A DNA stretch of 64,000 nt from Pseudomonas khavaziana (GTDB lineage: Bacteria > Pseudomonadota > Gammaproteobacteria > Pseudomonadales > Pseudomonadaceae): positions 62,001 to 126,000 of the forward strand of contig NZ_JAHSTT010000009.1 in the NCBI RefSeq assembly GCF_019145205.1, in the 5' to 3' direction. Shown here piece by piece: positions 17,606-26,501 of this stretch. Numbering within the stretch: the stretch's first letter is position 1; each line of letters starts with the position of its first letter. The notes below the pieces were generated by a model that made no database searches, was not told where the DNA came from, and worked only from the letters and a program-made list of their open reading frames with translations. The position numbers and the translations under genes were made by a program.

Positions 17606-18661
17606 TTATTGTTTTACGAGTTCGGCGCCAGCGGGCGTGGCGACACGAACGCCACCCTGCCCGACCAGAATCAAGTTGCCGTTGCCTGCAGCCGTGACCG
17701 CCGAGAGTGATATCCGGTCCGGGCGATTGAATACGCTGAACGTCTGGCCGTCGTCATGACTGACCACCACGCTGCCGCCGTTGCCGACGACGACAATGGA
17801 GCCATCATCGAGCAACGTCGCCCCAGACAAGCCGAACTCCAACGCACCGCGTGTGGCATTGAGCTCGACCTGATCCCAGGTGCTGCCAAAATCGGTAGAG
17901 CGGTACAGGTTGCCGCGCAAACCATAAGCCAGCAGGGTCTGCGGCTGCGCCGTGCTGATCACGCCAAACAGCGAGCCCTCATAGGGGCCTTCGAGTTTTT
18001 CCCAGGTCTGGCCGTCGTCGCCGGAGCGGAACATGCTGCCTTGCTCGCCGACGATGAACAGGCCGGCGTCCTTGATCGAAGCAATGGCGTTGAGGTGGAA
18101 CTGGTCTTCGTTATCGAGACGGTCACTGACGTCGTTCCAGGACGTGCCGCCGTCGGTGGTTTCGATCAGCGCACCATAGGCGCCCACGGCGAGGCCATGG
18201 TTGGCATCGTTGAACCACACATCGAGCAACGGGGCTTCGCGCTTGAGGTCTTGATATTGCTGGGCCCAGGTGGCGCCGCCATCGGCACTGGCAAGGATTT
18301 GCGCATCATGACCGACGGCCCAGCCACGTTGGTCGTCGACGAAAAACACCGCCGTGAGCAGTTGCCGGGTGGGCACCTTGGCTTGAGTCCAGGTGTTGCC
18401 CTGGTCATCGGAATAGAGGATATGCCCGCGATCACCGACCGCCACCAGACGTTTGCCTGCGTGGGCTACGTCGATCATCAAGCCTTTGGCAGCCTTGGGT
18501 GATTCAATCGCCGATACCGCGGCGGCGGTGGCATCGCTGGCGGCCAGCACCGGCGTCGACAACACGGCACCGGCAAGCAGCGAGAGCGCTGTGGCCAGCA
18601 ACGCAACCCTGCGCGCGGCACGTGGGCGGCAAACAACCCAACCCATGACAGGCTCACTCAT
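17606..18661 (-). CDS. YCF48-like/BNR-repeat exported protein
   Basis: 351 residues from the ATG at 18661, preferred over an ATG 15 bases upstream because gagaaagg lies just before it. Residues 1-38 form a signal peptide (RRVALLATALSLLAGAVLSTPVLAA). The mature part contains repeated blades of the type DDQGNTWTQ, SADGGATWAQQ, TTDGGTSWNDV, SGDDGQTWEKL and STDFGSTWDQ, that is, Asp-box/BNR repeats of a YCF48-type beta-propeller. In Pseudomonas such proteins often precede an RND-type exporter, as here, and I infer a periplasmic partner role. Their usual DUF1302/DUF1329 neighbours are not present in this window. Confidence 0.82.
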   Translation of the reverse strand: MSEPVMGWVVCRPRAARRVALLATALSLLAGAVLSTPVLAASDATAAAVSAIESPKAAKGLMIDVAHAGKRLVAVGDRGHILYSDDQGNTWTQAKVPTRQLLTAVFFVDDQRGWAVGHDAQILASADGGATWAQQYQDLKREAPLLDVWFNDANHGLAVGAYGALIETTDGGTSWNDVSDRLDNEDQFHLNAIASIKDAGLFIVGEQGSMFRSGDDGQTWEKLEGPYEGSLFGVISTAQPQTLLAYGLRGNLYRSTDFGSTWDQVELNATRGALEFGLSGATLLDDGSIVVVGNGGSVVVSHDDGQTFSVFNRPDRISLSAVTAAGNGNLILVGQGGVRVATPAGAELVKQ

Positions 18662-18897
18662 AGACCTTTCTCCCATTTATTATTGTTAGGTCATCTCATC
18701 TTCCAGGGCCGTGAAACCTGCAATCTAGAGCGCCTGGAGTAAGCAGGGGCCATCCTATCGGGCTTTGGAATCGTCTGACAATCGGCGCTGCGTTATCTTT
18801 TGTTAACTGGCGGCATTTGGCCAGGGGTGAATATGGCTTTATCAGCAGAAATGATGAACCCAAGGCGCGTGGCACACTTACTGACGAAAAATGAATT

Positions 18898-18935
18898 TTT
18901 ATTCCACCTATTGAATTAAACGAAGATTTATTCCA
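18898..18935. promoter_or_regulatory. Direct repeat TTTATTCCA upstream of the oxidoreductase
   Basis: TTTATTCCA occurs at 18898-18906 and again at 18927-18935, 29 bases apart (close to three helical turns), 43 to 80 bases before the ATG at 18978. A tandem site in this place could be an operator; the regulator is unknown. The rest of the 18662-18977 spacer shows nothing else I can name. Confidence 0.35.
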
Positions 18936-18977
18936 TTAATAGCCATCCTGAAAACAATAATCCAAAGGACCACGGCT

Positions 18978-20093
18978 ATGCGTGAACTCGGAATCGGCCT
19001 GATCGGTACAGGCTTCATGGGCCGCGCCCACGCGCTGGCGTTCAATAACGCGCGGGCGGTGTTTGAACTACCGGTGCACCTCAAGCTGGCCGCCCTGGCC
19101 GATGCCGACACCGAACGCGCCCAGCGGTGCGCTGACGCCTGGGGCTTTGCCCGGGCCCATGGCGACTGGCAGGCACTGATCGACGACCCCAAGGTCGACG
19201 TCGTAGCCATCACCACGCCCAACCATTTGCACTATCCCATGGCCATGGCCGCCATCGCGGCGGGCAAGGCGGTGTATTGCGAGAAACCCCTGGCCGTCAG
19301 CCTCGAGCAAGCCGACGCCATGCGCCGCGCCGCCAGTGCCGCCGGGGTAGTGACGCGAGTCGGCTACAACTACCAGCACAACCCGATGATCGTGCTGGCA
19401 AAGCAAATGATTGCCAAGGGCGACCTCGGCGAGATCATCAGCTTCCAGGGTGAATTCAGCGAGGACTTCATGGCCGACCCGGGCTCCCCCTGGTCGTGGC
19501 GGTGTGAAGTCGAACACGCCGGTGGTGCCCTGGCCGACCTGGGCAGTCATCTACTGTCAATGGCGCGCTATCTGGTCGGTGATGTGGTCAGTGTGTGCGC
19601 CGATACCCAGACCGTCCACGCTCAACGGCCCGTCACCCAGGGCAGCAGCACTTTGAAACCGATTGCTGTGGATGACCAGGTGCATGCCCTGCTGCGCTTT
19701 GCCAACGGTGCCCGCGGCACGGTAAGCAGCAGTTGGCTCAAGCACGGCTACAAGAATCACTTGGGCTTTGAGATCAGCGGGACCAAAGGCACCTTGGCGT
19801 TCGACCAGGAACGCTTGAATGAACTGCGCCTGTACCGCATCGGCCAGGACGGTTTCCAACGCCTGCTCGCCGGCCCCGCCCTGCCCGGCTATGCCGCATT
19901 CAGCCCGGCGGCGGGGCACCAGTTGGGCTACAACGAGCTGAAGACGCTGGAGGTGCAGGAGTTGATCATGGCGCTGGCTGGCCAGGGTGCCGATGGAACG
20001 GACTTCGAGGCGGCGTGGGCAGTCGAGAGGCTGGCGACGGCAATTCGTACGGCGGCGCGCGAAGAACGCTGGGTCAAGGTCAACGAACTGTAG
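18978..20093 (+). CDS. Gfo/Idh/MocA-family NAD(P)-dependent oxidoreductase
   Basis: 371 residues. The N-terminal Rossmann fold has GTGFMG (G10, G12, G15), followed by NHLHYPMAMAAIAAGKAVYCEKPLA, whose EKP is the family lysine motif. The C-terminal half is the alpha/beta substrate domain with VEHAGGALADLGSHLLSM, containing the conserved Asp and His seen in inositol and sugar dehydrogenases. The likely reaction is oxidation or reduction of a sugar or polyol. aaagg precedes the ATG. The gene is alone: no transporter or kinase is adjacent to reveal the substrate. Confidence 0.88.
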   Translation: MRELGIGLIGTGFMGRAHALAFNNARAVFELPVHLKLAALADADTERAQRCADAWGFARAHGDWQALIDDPKVDVVAITTPNHLHYPMAMAAIAAGKAVYCEKPLAVSLEQADAMRRAASAAGVVTRVGYNYQHNPMIVLAKQMIAKGDLGEIISFQGEFSEDFMADPGSPWSWRCEVEHAGGALADLGSHLLSMARYLVGDVVSVCADTQTVHAQRPVTQGSSTLKPIAVDDQVHALLRFANGARGTVSSSWLKHGYKNHLGFEISGTKGTLAFDQERLNELRLYRIGQDGFQRLLAGPALPGYAAFSPAAGHQLGYNELKTLEVQELIMALAGQGADGTDFEAAWAVERLATAIRTAAREERWVKVNEL

Positions 20094-20461
20094 AGCACGC
20101 TGATCTGCCGGTTAAACGCCGCCCTTACCTACAGGGTCGGCGTGCACTGTCCGGCCTATCCATCAGTGTGTTCGCAGGGATGAAGCGCTGACCATTATTC
20201 AACTCAAGTAAAAACTTGTTTGATCGCACTTCAATCAGTCACTTTTCCTAACTTCAAATAGCTGTATACCCCCTTCAAAAAAACACACTTCACACGCAGC
20301 CAGCGCACACACACCCGCCTTTAAAAACTCTAAACTTTTAATCACACATCGACATAAATACCCTCTGGCCTTCCGTAAAGAATCACGCCACCTTAATCCG
20401 CGCCCGACACTCAAACCCCTCTTACGCACTCATACAAACCAAACATCTGCGAGGCATAAAC
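20094..20461. other. AT-rich spacer before the metalloprotease gene
   Basis: A 368-base stretch without a credible gene. It is clearly more AT-rich than its surroundings. A short dyad CAAGT-AAAA-ACTTG lies at 20205-20218, and cgagg near 20451 serves as ribosome site for the gene at 20462. A minus-strand frame here lacks a start site and family resemblance. Promoter elements are probably present, but I could not place them. Confidence 0.5.
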
Positions 20462-22552
20462 ATGCTAAGTAACGAAACTCACGCGCCAATGCACCTGCAC
20501 CGACAAATCCAACCCCCTACTGGCGACACTCCACTGCAAGCCTCGTCCTCTCTATCAGACAAAGTTGCCCAGCAACTGACCCGCGACAACTTTAAATTAA
20601 AGGACAAGAATGGCGATGGCCAATTATCCGTTTCTTACAAGTTCTTCGACGCCACAGACCCGCAAACAGCCTGGCTCAAGGGCGGTGGTGCACTTGAATT
20701 CAGCCAGGCCAGAAAGAAAGCGTTCAGGAGCGCGATCAAGGCTTGGGAAGACGTGGTCAAGGTCAAGTTCACCGAAAACGCCAAGCATGCAGATGCATTT
20801 TTTGTCCTTCACGCCAACAATGGGGTCGGCGGGTACGCGACCATGCCAAATGACCAGGGAACGGCAAATATAGGCATCGGGGTAGGCAACAGGAACTCTC
20901 CCCCTCATTCGTCGATGATTCATGAACTTGGTCATAGCCTGGGATTACAACATCCCAACCAGAACTATCCCGAAAACAGCCAAACGCACACGGCCATGAG
21001 TTACAAAAACAAATGGTGGCGCCCCGCCGACGAGCGCGGCGCGAGTGTTTCGGATAGCAACTTGACCCCGGCCATGCACGATATCGCAGCCGTTCAACGC
21101 TTATACGAACCCAATTACGAAACTCGAAAAGGAAATACAACTTATGGTTTCAACTCCAACACTGAGCGTGACCACTATACGTTGACCTCAGCCGACGAGT
21201 TGACCAACTTTTGTGTCTGGGATGGGGGTGGCGAAGACACCTTGGATTTTTCCGGTTTCAAGCAAAATCAAAAGATCAACCTGGGCGCCGAGACACTCTC
21301 GGATGTGGGCGGTCGCATGGGCAACGTCTCCATCGCCAAGGGCGTGGTCATGGAAAATGCCATCGGCGGCTCCGGGCACGATGTGTTGATTGGCAATCAC
21401 GTCAACAACCGCATGACGGGAGGGGCAGGAGGCGACACGCTGACAGGGGGTGGAGGCGCAGATACCTTTGTCTATAACCGGGCCAGCGACTCACCGGCTG
21501 AAAACCCGGATATGCTCACGGACTTCACAAGCGGTATCGACAAGATCGATCTATCTGGGTTGTTGAAAAAAGCGGGCCTCCAGACTCCTCAACTCGTTGA
21601 CCAACACACGGGGCGCAAAGGTGAACTGACGCTGGACTACGATGCAAACATCAAGCTGTACAGGCTGATTCTAAATGTGAATGGCGACCCTGGATCCGCG
21701 CTGGTGATCCTGAGCAAAAGCCCGATAAAACCTGGCGATATCTTGACAGGGGCTACGCCCGATATACCCGTTACACCAGATGCGCCGGTTACACCTGTCG
21801 TGCCGCCAAAACCAGAACCAGAACCAGAACGTAAGCCTATTCCTGTACCCAAGCCGGCCCCCGCGCCGCCGCTTCCTGTCACGCCCCCACGCTCAGAATG
21901 CGATGCGGCCGACACCGTTTACGGCTTCAACGCCAATACCGGCCAGCGTGAAACCAGCCTCTCGTCGCCCACAGACAAACCGGCTTTCAGCGTGCATGAC
22001 CTAAAGGGTAATGACACTCTGGACTTTTCCGGTTTCGCGCAAGCCCAGCGAATCAACCTGGCGCCGAATTCGCGCTCAAGCGTCGGTGGCTTGACTGACA
22101 ATGTGTACATCACGCCCGACACCCTCATCGAAAATGCCATTGGCGGCAAAGGCAGCGACCGTATTGCCGGAAACAGCGGCGATAACGTGTTGATCGGCGG
22201 GGGCGGAGCCGACCACCTGGCCGGTAATGGTGGCTTCAACACGTTCACCTACCAGACCGCCAGCGACTCCACGCGCAACAACCCGGACTTGCTCATGGAC
22301 TTCACCACAGGCCAAGACAAGATCGACTTGAGCAGTCTTAGTAAAAACACACAGGTCACTCTCAACCACGTCAGTCAATACAGCGGACGACCGGGCGATA
22401 CCCTCCTGACCTTCAACCCGAATACCCAGCGGTACTTCCTCGCCATTGATCTGACGGGTGATCGCAAGACTGACTTTCTGATCAAAAGCACTCGGCCGAT
22501 CTACAGCGAGGATGTCATTGGCCTCAACATTCAGGATGATGGTTACCTCTGA
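20462..22552 (+). CDS. Serralysin-like metalloprotease with duplicated C-terminal domain
   Basis: 696 residues. The M10 zinc-binding motif HELGHSLGLQH is at 154-164 (ligands H154, H158, H164; catalytic E155), with a Met-turn M179 in AMSY. It is followed by a serralysin C-terminal domain with GGxGxD calcium-binding repeats (AIGGSGHDVLIGN, GGAGGDTLTGGGGADTF). A Pro/Lys/Glu-rich linker of about 50 residues then leads to a second copy of the same domain, with near-identical landmarks (TVYGFNANT, DTLDFSGF, NAIGGKGSD, DKIDLS). Ordinary serralysins such as AprA are about 480 residues with one such domain. There is no N-terminal signal peptide, as expected for type I secretion, but no aprDEF exporter or aprI inhibitor is nearby. 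Confidence 0.88.
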   Translation: MLSNETHAPMHLHRQIQPPTGDTPLQASSSLSDKVAQQLTRDNFKLKDKNGDGQLSVSYKFFDATDPQTAWLKGGGALEFSQARKKAFRSAIKAWEDVVKVKFTENAKHADAFFVLHANNGVGGYATMPNDQGTANIGIGVGNRNSPPHSSMIHELGHSLGLQHPNQNYPENSQTHTAMSYKNKWWRPADERGASVSDSNLTPAMHDIAAVQRLYEPNYETRKGNTTYGFNSNTERDHYTLTSADELTNFCVWDGGGEDTLDFSGFKQNQKINLGAETLSDVGGRMGNVSIAKGVVMENAIGGSGHDVLIGNHVNNRMTGGAGGDTLTGGGGADTFVYNRASDSPAENPDMLTDFTSGIDKIDLSGLLKKAGLQTPQLVDQHTGRKGELTLDYDANIKLYRLILNVNGDPGSALVILSKSPIKPGDILTGATPDIPVTPDAPVTPVVPPKPEPEPERKPIPVPKPAPAPPLPVTPPRSECDAADTVYGFNANTGQRETSLSSPTDKPAFSVHDLKGNDTLDFSGFAQAQRINLAPNSRSSVGGLTDNVYITPDTLIENAIGGKGSDRIAGNSGDNVLIGGGGADHLAGNGGFNTFTYQTASDSTRNNPDLLMDFTTGQDKIDLSSLSKNTQVTLNHVSQYSGRPGDTLLTFNPNTQRYFLAIDLTGDRKTDFLIKSTRPIYSEDVIGLNIQDDGYL

Positions 22553-22557
22553 CCATT

Positions 22558-22581
22558 GCTGACAACGTCGAGAGTGTCAGC
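22558..22581. terminator. Hairpin between convergent metalloprotease and fadD
   Basis: The stem gctgaca/tgtcagc (loop of 10 bases) lies between the two converging genes and overlaps the fadD stop. It could serve as a weak bidirectional terminator. It lacks a T-run. Confidence 0.35.
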
Positions 22582-24280
22582 GCAACGCCCGCCGCAGTAC
22601 CTTGCCAACCGTCGTCTTGGGCAGCTCGGTACTGCGAAACTCCACATACCGCGGCACCTTGTACCCCGTCAAGTATTCCCGGCAGTGCGCGAGGATCTGC
22701 TCCTGGGTCAGGTCCGGGTCCTTGCGCACCACGATGATCTTGACCTTTTCCCCGCTCACCGCATCGTCCACGCCAATGGCGGCCACTTCGCTGACACCCG
22801 GGTGCATCGCCACCACATCCTCGATTTCATTGGGGTACACGTTAAAACCCGAGACCAGGATCATGTCCTTCTTGCGGTCCACCAGGCGGATATAGCCGCG
22901 GGCGTCCATCACCCCGATATCACCGGTGGACAGCCAGCCCTCGGCGTCCAGCACCTCGGCGGTTTCCTTGGGGCGCTGCCAGTAGCCCTGCATCACTTGC
23001 GGGCCGCGTACTTGCAGTTCGCCTTGCTCGCCGATATCCGCCAGCTCGCCGTCTTCGCGCATAAAGCGCACCCAGGTCGATGGCAGCGGCACACCGATGC
23101 TGCCGGTGAATTCCATCTCGCGCATGCGTGAAATATCGATGGGGCTGATGCTCACCACCGGCGAACATTCGGTCAGCCCGTAACCTTCGACGATCGGCAG
23201 CCCGGTGACTTCTTTCCAGCGCTTGGCCACGGCGGTGTGGGTGGCCATGCCACCGGCGATCACCAGGCGCAGGTCGGAAAAGTCCCTTGCGCAGAACTCC
23301 TTGTTCTCCAGCAAGCCGTTGAACAACGTATTGACCCCGGCAATCCCGTTGAAGCGCTCTTTGCGCAGGATCATCTGCACGCGCTTCACGTCCCGCGGGT
23401 TGGCGATCAGGATATTGCGCCCGCCCAGGCACATGAACATCAGGCAGTTCACCGTCAGGGAAAAGATGTGATACAGCGGCAGCAGGGTCACGTTGGTTTC
23501 CTGCTTGTGCTGGTCCAGTTGGTCGCCGACCCAGGCCTTGGCTTGCAATAGGTTGGCGATGATATTGCGATGGCTGAGCATCACTCCCTTGGCATCGCCA
23601 GTGGTGCCGCCGGTATATTGCAAAAAGGCGAGTTCGTCGCGATCCAGGGTGACCGGCAGATGATTCAGCGCCCTGCCCTGTTTCATCACCTGATTGAAAC
23701 GCAGCGCGCCGGGCAGCTTGAAGGCTGGCACCTGTTTCTGCACACGCCGCAGGATGAAGTTCATCGCCGCGCCCTTGAAGGTGCCCAACAAATCACCGAT
23801 CGCCGCGACCACCACGCGCTTGACGCTGCTGCCTGCCATGGCTTTTTCCAGGGTGTGGGCAAAATTCTCGAAGATCACCACGGTCTCGGCGCCGCTGTCC
23901 TTGAGCAGATGCTTGAGTTCATGGGCGGTGTACAACGGGTTGACGTTGACCACCACTGCCCCGGCCAGGATCGTACCCAACAGGCAAATCGGGTACTGCA
24001 AGCAGTTGGGCATCATCAGCGCCACGCGGTCGCCCTTCTTCACGCCCTGGCCCTGCAGCCAAGCCGCAAACGCAATGCCCTGGACCTGCCAGTCGGCGTA
24101 GGTCATTTCGGTGCCGATGCTGACGTAGGCGACCCGCTCGTGGAATTTTTCCAGGTGTTCCAGGAACACTTCACGCAATGACGGGTAGTCTTCGATCCCG
24201 GCATCGATGTCGGCCGGAACGCCGGGCAGGTAAGCGTTCAACCAGATGCGTTCGCTGTGTTCCAGGCTGATAGCGTTCAT
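22577..24280 (-). CDS. fadD: Long-chain fatty acid-CoA ligase
   Basis: 567 residues from the ATG at 24280, which has aaggac upstream; an upstream extension of the frame is not credible. FadD activates free fatty acids to acyl-CoA using ATP. The AMP-binding motif is YTGGTTGDAKG, and the later motifs GYGLTECSPVV and GWLSTGDIGVMDARGYIRLVDRKKDMI are those of acyl-CoA synthetases. Length matches E. coli FadD (561). It is the last gene of a five-gene beta-oxidation run (fadE, fabG-type, maoC, thiolase, fadD) and lies 31 bases after the thiolase stop. Confidence 0.9.
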   Translation of the reverse strand: MNAISLEHSERIWLNAYLPGVPADIDAGIEDYPSLREVFLEHLEKFHERVAYVSIGTEMTYADWQVQGIAFAAWLQGQGVKKGDRVALMMPNCLQYPICLLGTILAGAVVVNVNPLYTAHELKHLLKDSGAETVVIFENFAHTLEKAMAGSSVKRVVVAAIGDLLGTFKGAAMNFILRRVQKQVPAFKLPGALRFNQVMKQGRALNHLPVTLDRDELAFLQYTGGTTGDAKGVMLSHRNIIANLLQAKAWVGDQLDQHKQETNVTLLPLYHIFSLTVNCLMFMCLGGRNILIANPRDVKRVQMILRKERFNGIAGVNTLFNGLLENKEFCARDFSDLRLVIAGGMATHTAVAKRWKEVTGLPIVEGYGLTECSPVVSISPIDISRMREMEFTGSIGVPLPSTWVRFMREDGELADIGEQGELQVRGPQVMQGYWQRPKETAEVLDAEGWLSTGDIGVMDARGYIRLVDRKKDMILVSGFNVYPNEIEDVVAMHPGVSEVAAIGVDDAVSGEKVKIIVVRKDPDLTQEQILAHCREYLTGYKVPRYVEFRSTELPKTTVGKVLRRALR

Positions 24281-24311
24281 GGCAGTGTCCTTATTGTTGT
24301 TTTTGACAGCG

Positions 24312-25610
24312 TTACTTTTCGACGATGGCGGTGATGCCCAACCCGCCCGCCGCACAGATCGAGATCAGGCCGCGACCACCACCGCGTTCATGGATCGCCT
24401 TGGCCAGTGCCGCCAGTTGCCGGCCACCGGTGGCGGCAAAGGGGTGGCCGCAGCCCAGTGAGCCGCCGTTGACGTTCATCTTGCTGCGGTCGATGGCGCC
24501 CAGGGGAGCGTCCAAGCCGAGGCGCTCGCGGCAATACTCGGGGTCTTCCCAGGCCTTGAGCGTACACAGCACCTGGGCGGCAAAGGCTTCGTGGATCTCG
24601 AATAAATCGAAGTCGGCAAAACTCAAGCCCTCGCGCTCAAGCATGCGCGGTACGGCGTAGGCCGGCGCCATCAGCAGGCCCTCGGTGCCGTCGACAAAAT
24701 TCACCGCCGCCGTCTCACCCGTGCGCAAATAAGCCAGCACCGGCCAGCCGTTGGCGCTGGCCCATTCTTCACTGGCGAGCAGCACCACCGAGGCGCCGTC
24801 GGTCAGCGGCGTGGAGTTGCCGGCGGTGAGTGTGCCGTTGCGCCGGTCGAATGCCGGCGACAGGCCCGCGAGTTTTTCCAGGCTGATATCGGCGCGCAGG
24901 TTGTTGTCGCGGGCCAGGCCGCGATGGGGGCTGATCAGATCGTCGAAGAAACCGCGTTTGTATGCCGCATCCAGGCGCTGGTGACTGCTGAGGGTCAGTT
25001 CGTCCTGGGCCAGGCGTTTGATTTGCCAGCGCTTGGCCATTTCCTCGCAGTGCTCGCCCATGGACAAGCCGGTGCGCGGCTCGCCGTTACGCGGTAACAA
25101 CGGCTTGAACAACATCGATGGACGCACTTTCAGCAAGGTCTTGAGCTTGTCGCCCATGCCCTTGGCCCGATTGGCGGCAAGCAAGGTATGGCGCAAGGTT
25201 TCGTTGATACCGATAGGCGCGTCGGAGGTGGTGTCGGCGCCACCGGCAATCCCGACTTCGATCTGGCCGAGGGCGATTTTATTCGCCACCAACAGCGCCG
25301 CTTCAAGCCCGGTGCCACAGGCTTGTTGCACATCATAGGCCGGAGTTTGCGGCGACAGCGTGGTGGACAATAAAGACTCACGGGCCAGGTTGAAATCCCG
25401 TGAATGCTTGACCACCGCCCCGGCGGCAAACTCGCCCAGGCGTTGGCCGTGCAGGTTGTAGCGGTCTACCAGGCCTTGCAGAGCGGCGACCAATAAATCC
25501 TGGTTGCTGTCGTGGGCGTACACCGTATTGGAGCGCGCAAACGGGATGCGGTTGCCGCCGATGATCGCCACGCGGCGGGTCGGGGCCGGGTTGAAGCTGT
25601 AGTCACTCAT
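24312..25610 (-). CDS. Acetyl-CoA C-acyltransferase (thiolase), FadI-like
   Basis: 432 residues from the ATG at 25610, which overlaps the stop of the upstream maoC gene (ATGA). It cleaves 3-ketoacyl-CoA to acetyl-CoA and a shortened acyl-CoA. The nucleophile cysteine is in QQACGTGLEAA. The C-terminal block GGSLGCGHPFAATGGRQ carries the catalytic His and the Cys of thiolases and resembles FadI (GHPFAATG) more than FadA (GHPLG). ICAAGGLG ends the protein, as in the family. With the neighbouring dehydrogenase, hydratase and reductase it completes a beta-oxidation cycle. Confidence 0.88.
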   Translation of the reverse strand: MSDYSFNPAPTRRVAIIGGNRIPFARSNTVYAHDSNQDLLVAALQGLVDRYNLHGQRLGEFAAGAVVKHSRDFNLARESLLSTTLSPQTPAYDVQQACGTGLEAALLVANKIALGQIEVGIAGGADTTSDAPIGINETLRHTLLAANRAKGMGDKLKTLLKVRPSMLFKPLLPRNGEPRTGLSMGEHCEEMAKRWQIKRLAQDELTLSSHQRLDAAYKRGFFDDLISPHRGLARDNNLRADISLEKLAGLSPAFDRRNGTLTAGNSTPLTDGASVVLLASEEWASANGWPVLAYLRTGETAAVNFVDGTEGLLMAPAYAVPRMLEREGLSFADFDLFEIHEAFAAQVLCTLKAWEDPEYCRERLGLDAPLGAIDRSKMNVNGGSLGCGHPFAATGGRQLAALAKAIHERGGGRGLISICAAGGLGITAIVEK

Positions 25611-26497
25611 GCCTGGCTCTCTTTCCAAATGAATAGCCCGCGCATATGGGGTTTGTCCCCAGCAAAATTGCGCACTTCGAACTCACGCCTTGGGCCGGTC
25701 ACCGGGCGGTTCCACAGGGCGACCTGACCGGGCAGGAAGATCGGCAACTTGAAGTCGCAGTGGGCCTGGGCCTGATCCAAGCCTCCGGGTGGTTGTTGCG
25801 CCGCCAATGCTCGCCCCAGGGTCCACATGCCATGGGCGATGGCACGCCGGAAACCGAAGAGCCTGGCGCCGATGACCGAGGTGTGAATCGGATTGAAGTC
25901 CCCCGAGACCTTGGCAAAACGTCGCCCCAGATCAGCCGGCAATACCCAGCGTTGGGTGCGCAATAAACCGTCTTCCTGCAGCGGCAAAGGGTCACTCCAG
26001 GCTTCACCCACAGGGCTGTCGACGTCGCGACGCAGGTACAGGCTGTCGCTTTCCCACACCAGGGCGTCAGCACCGTAGGCACGGGTGGCGATACTCAGCG
26101 CCTGCCCTTTTGGATGGGCGACCCAGCGCTCGCAATACACCTCCAGACGCAGCGCCTGGCCCTCGTGCAGGCGTTGGTGCTGGCGAATGCGATTGGCCAG
26201 GTGCACCATGCCGCTGGCCGGGTACGGGAAGCTTGGCCGGGTCAGCAGCATCAAATGCAGTGGGAATGCCAACACATGGGGATAGGACAGTGGCACGCCC
26301 TGTTCACGCCGAAAGCCACAGGCCCGGGCGTAAGCGGCGATACCTGCGGGCGACAGCTCCACCGCCGAGCGCACCAGTCGCGCCGTGGGCAACGACGGCG
26401 CGCCGTCGAGCTTGGGCTTGCGCAAGGCGCGCATGCCATCGAGCAACAACTGCGTGCGCGAGGGCGCTGGGTCGATAATCTGCGTCACGTAATCCAT
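25607..26497 (-). CDS. MaoC-like enoyl-CoA hydratase
   Basis: 296 residues from the ATG at 26497 (ggag upstream). The C-terminal half has the hot-dog-fold hydratase-2 motif FAKVSGDFNPIHTSVIGARLFGFRRAIAHGMWTLG, with the Asp/His pair of (R)-specific hydratases. The N-terminal half is a second, degenerate hot-dog, giving the double-hot-dog layout of about 300 residues. It would hydrate trans-2-enoyl-CoA to (R)-3-hydroxyacyl-CoA. It lies between the FabG-type reductase and the thiolase, overlapping the latter by 4 bases and following the former by 4 bases. Confidence 0.87.
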   Translation of the reverse strand: MDYVTQIIDPAPSRTQLLLDGMRALRKPKLDGAPSLPTARLVRSAVELSPAGIAAYARACGFRREQGVPLSYPHVLAFPLHLMLLTRPSFPYPASGMVHLANRIRQHQRLHEGQALRLEVYCERWVAHPKGQALSIATRAYGADALVWESDSLYLRRDVDSPVGEAWSDPLPLQEDGLLRTQRWVLPADLGRRFAKVSGDFNPIHTSVIGARLFGFRRAIAHGMWTLGRALAAQQPPGGLDQAQAHCDFKLPIFLPGQVALWNRPVTGPRREFEVRNFAGDKPHMRGLFIWKESQA

Positions 26498-26501
26498 CGA
26501 C

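Noticed and set aside
20235..20429. A 64-codon minus-strand frame before the metalloprotease gene
   Set aside because: AT-rich regulatory region; no start signal and no family resemblance.
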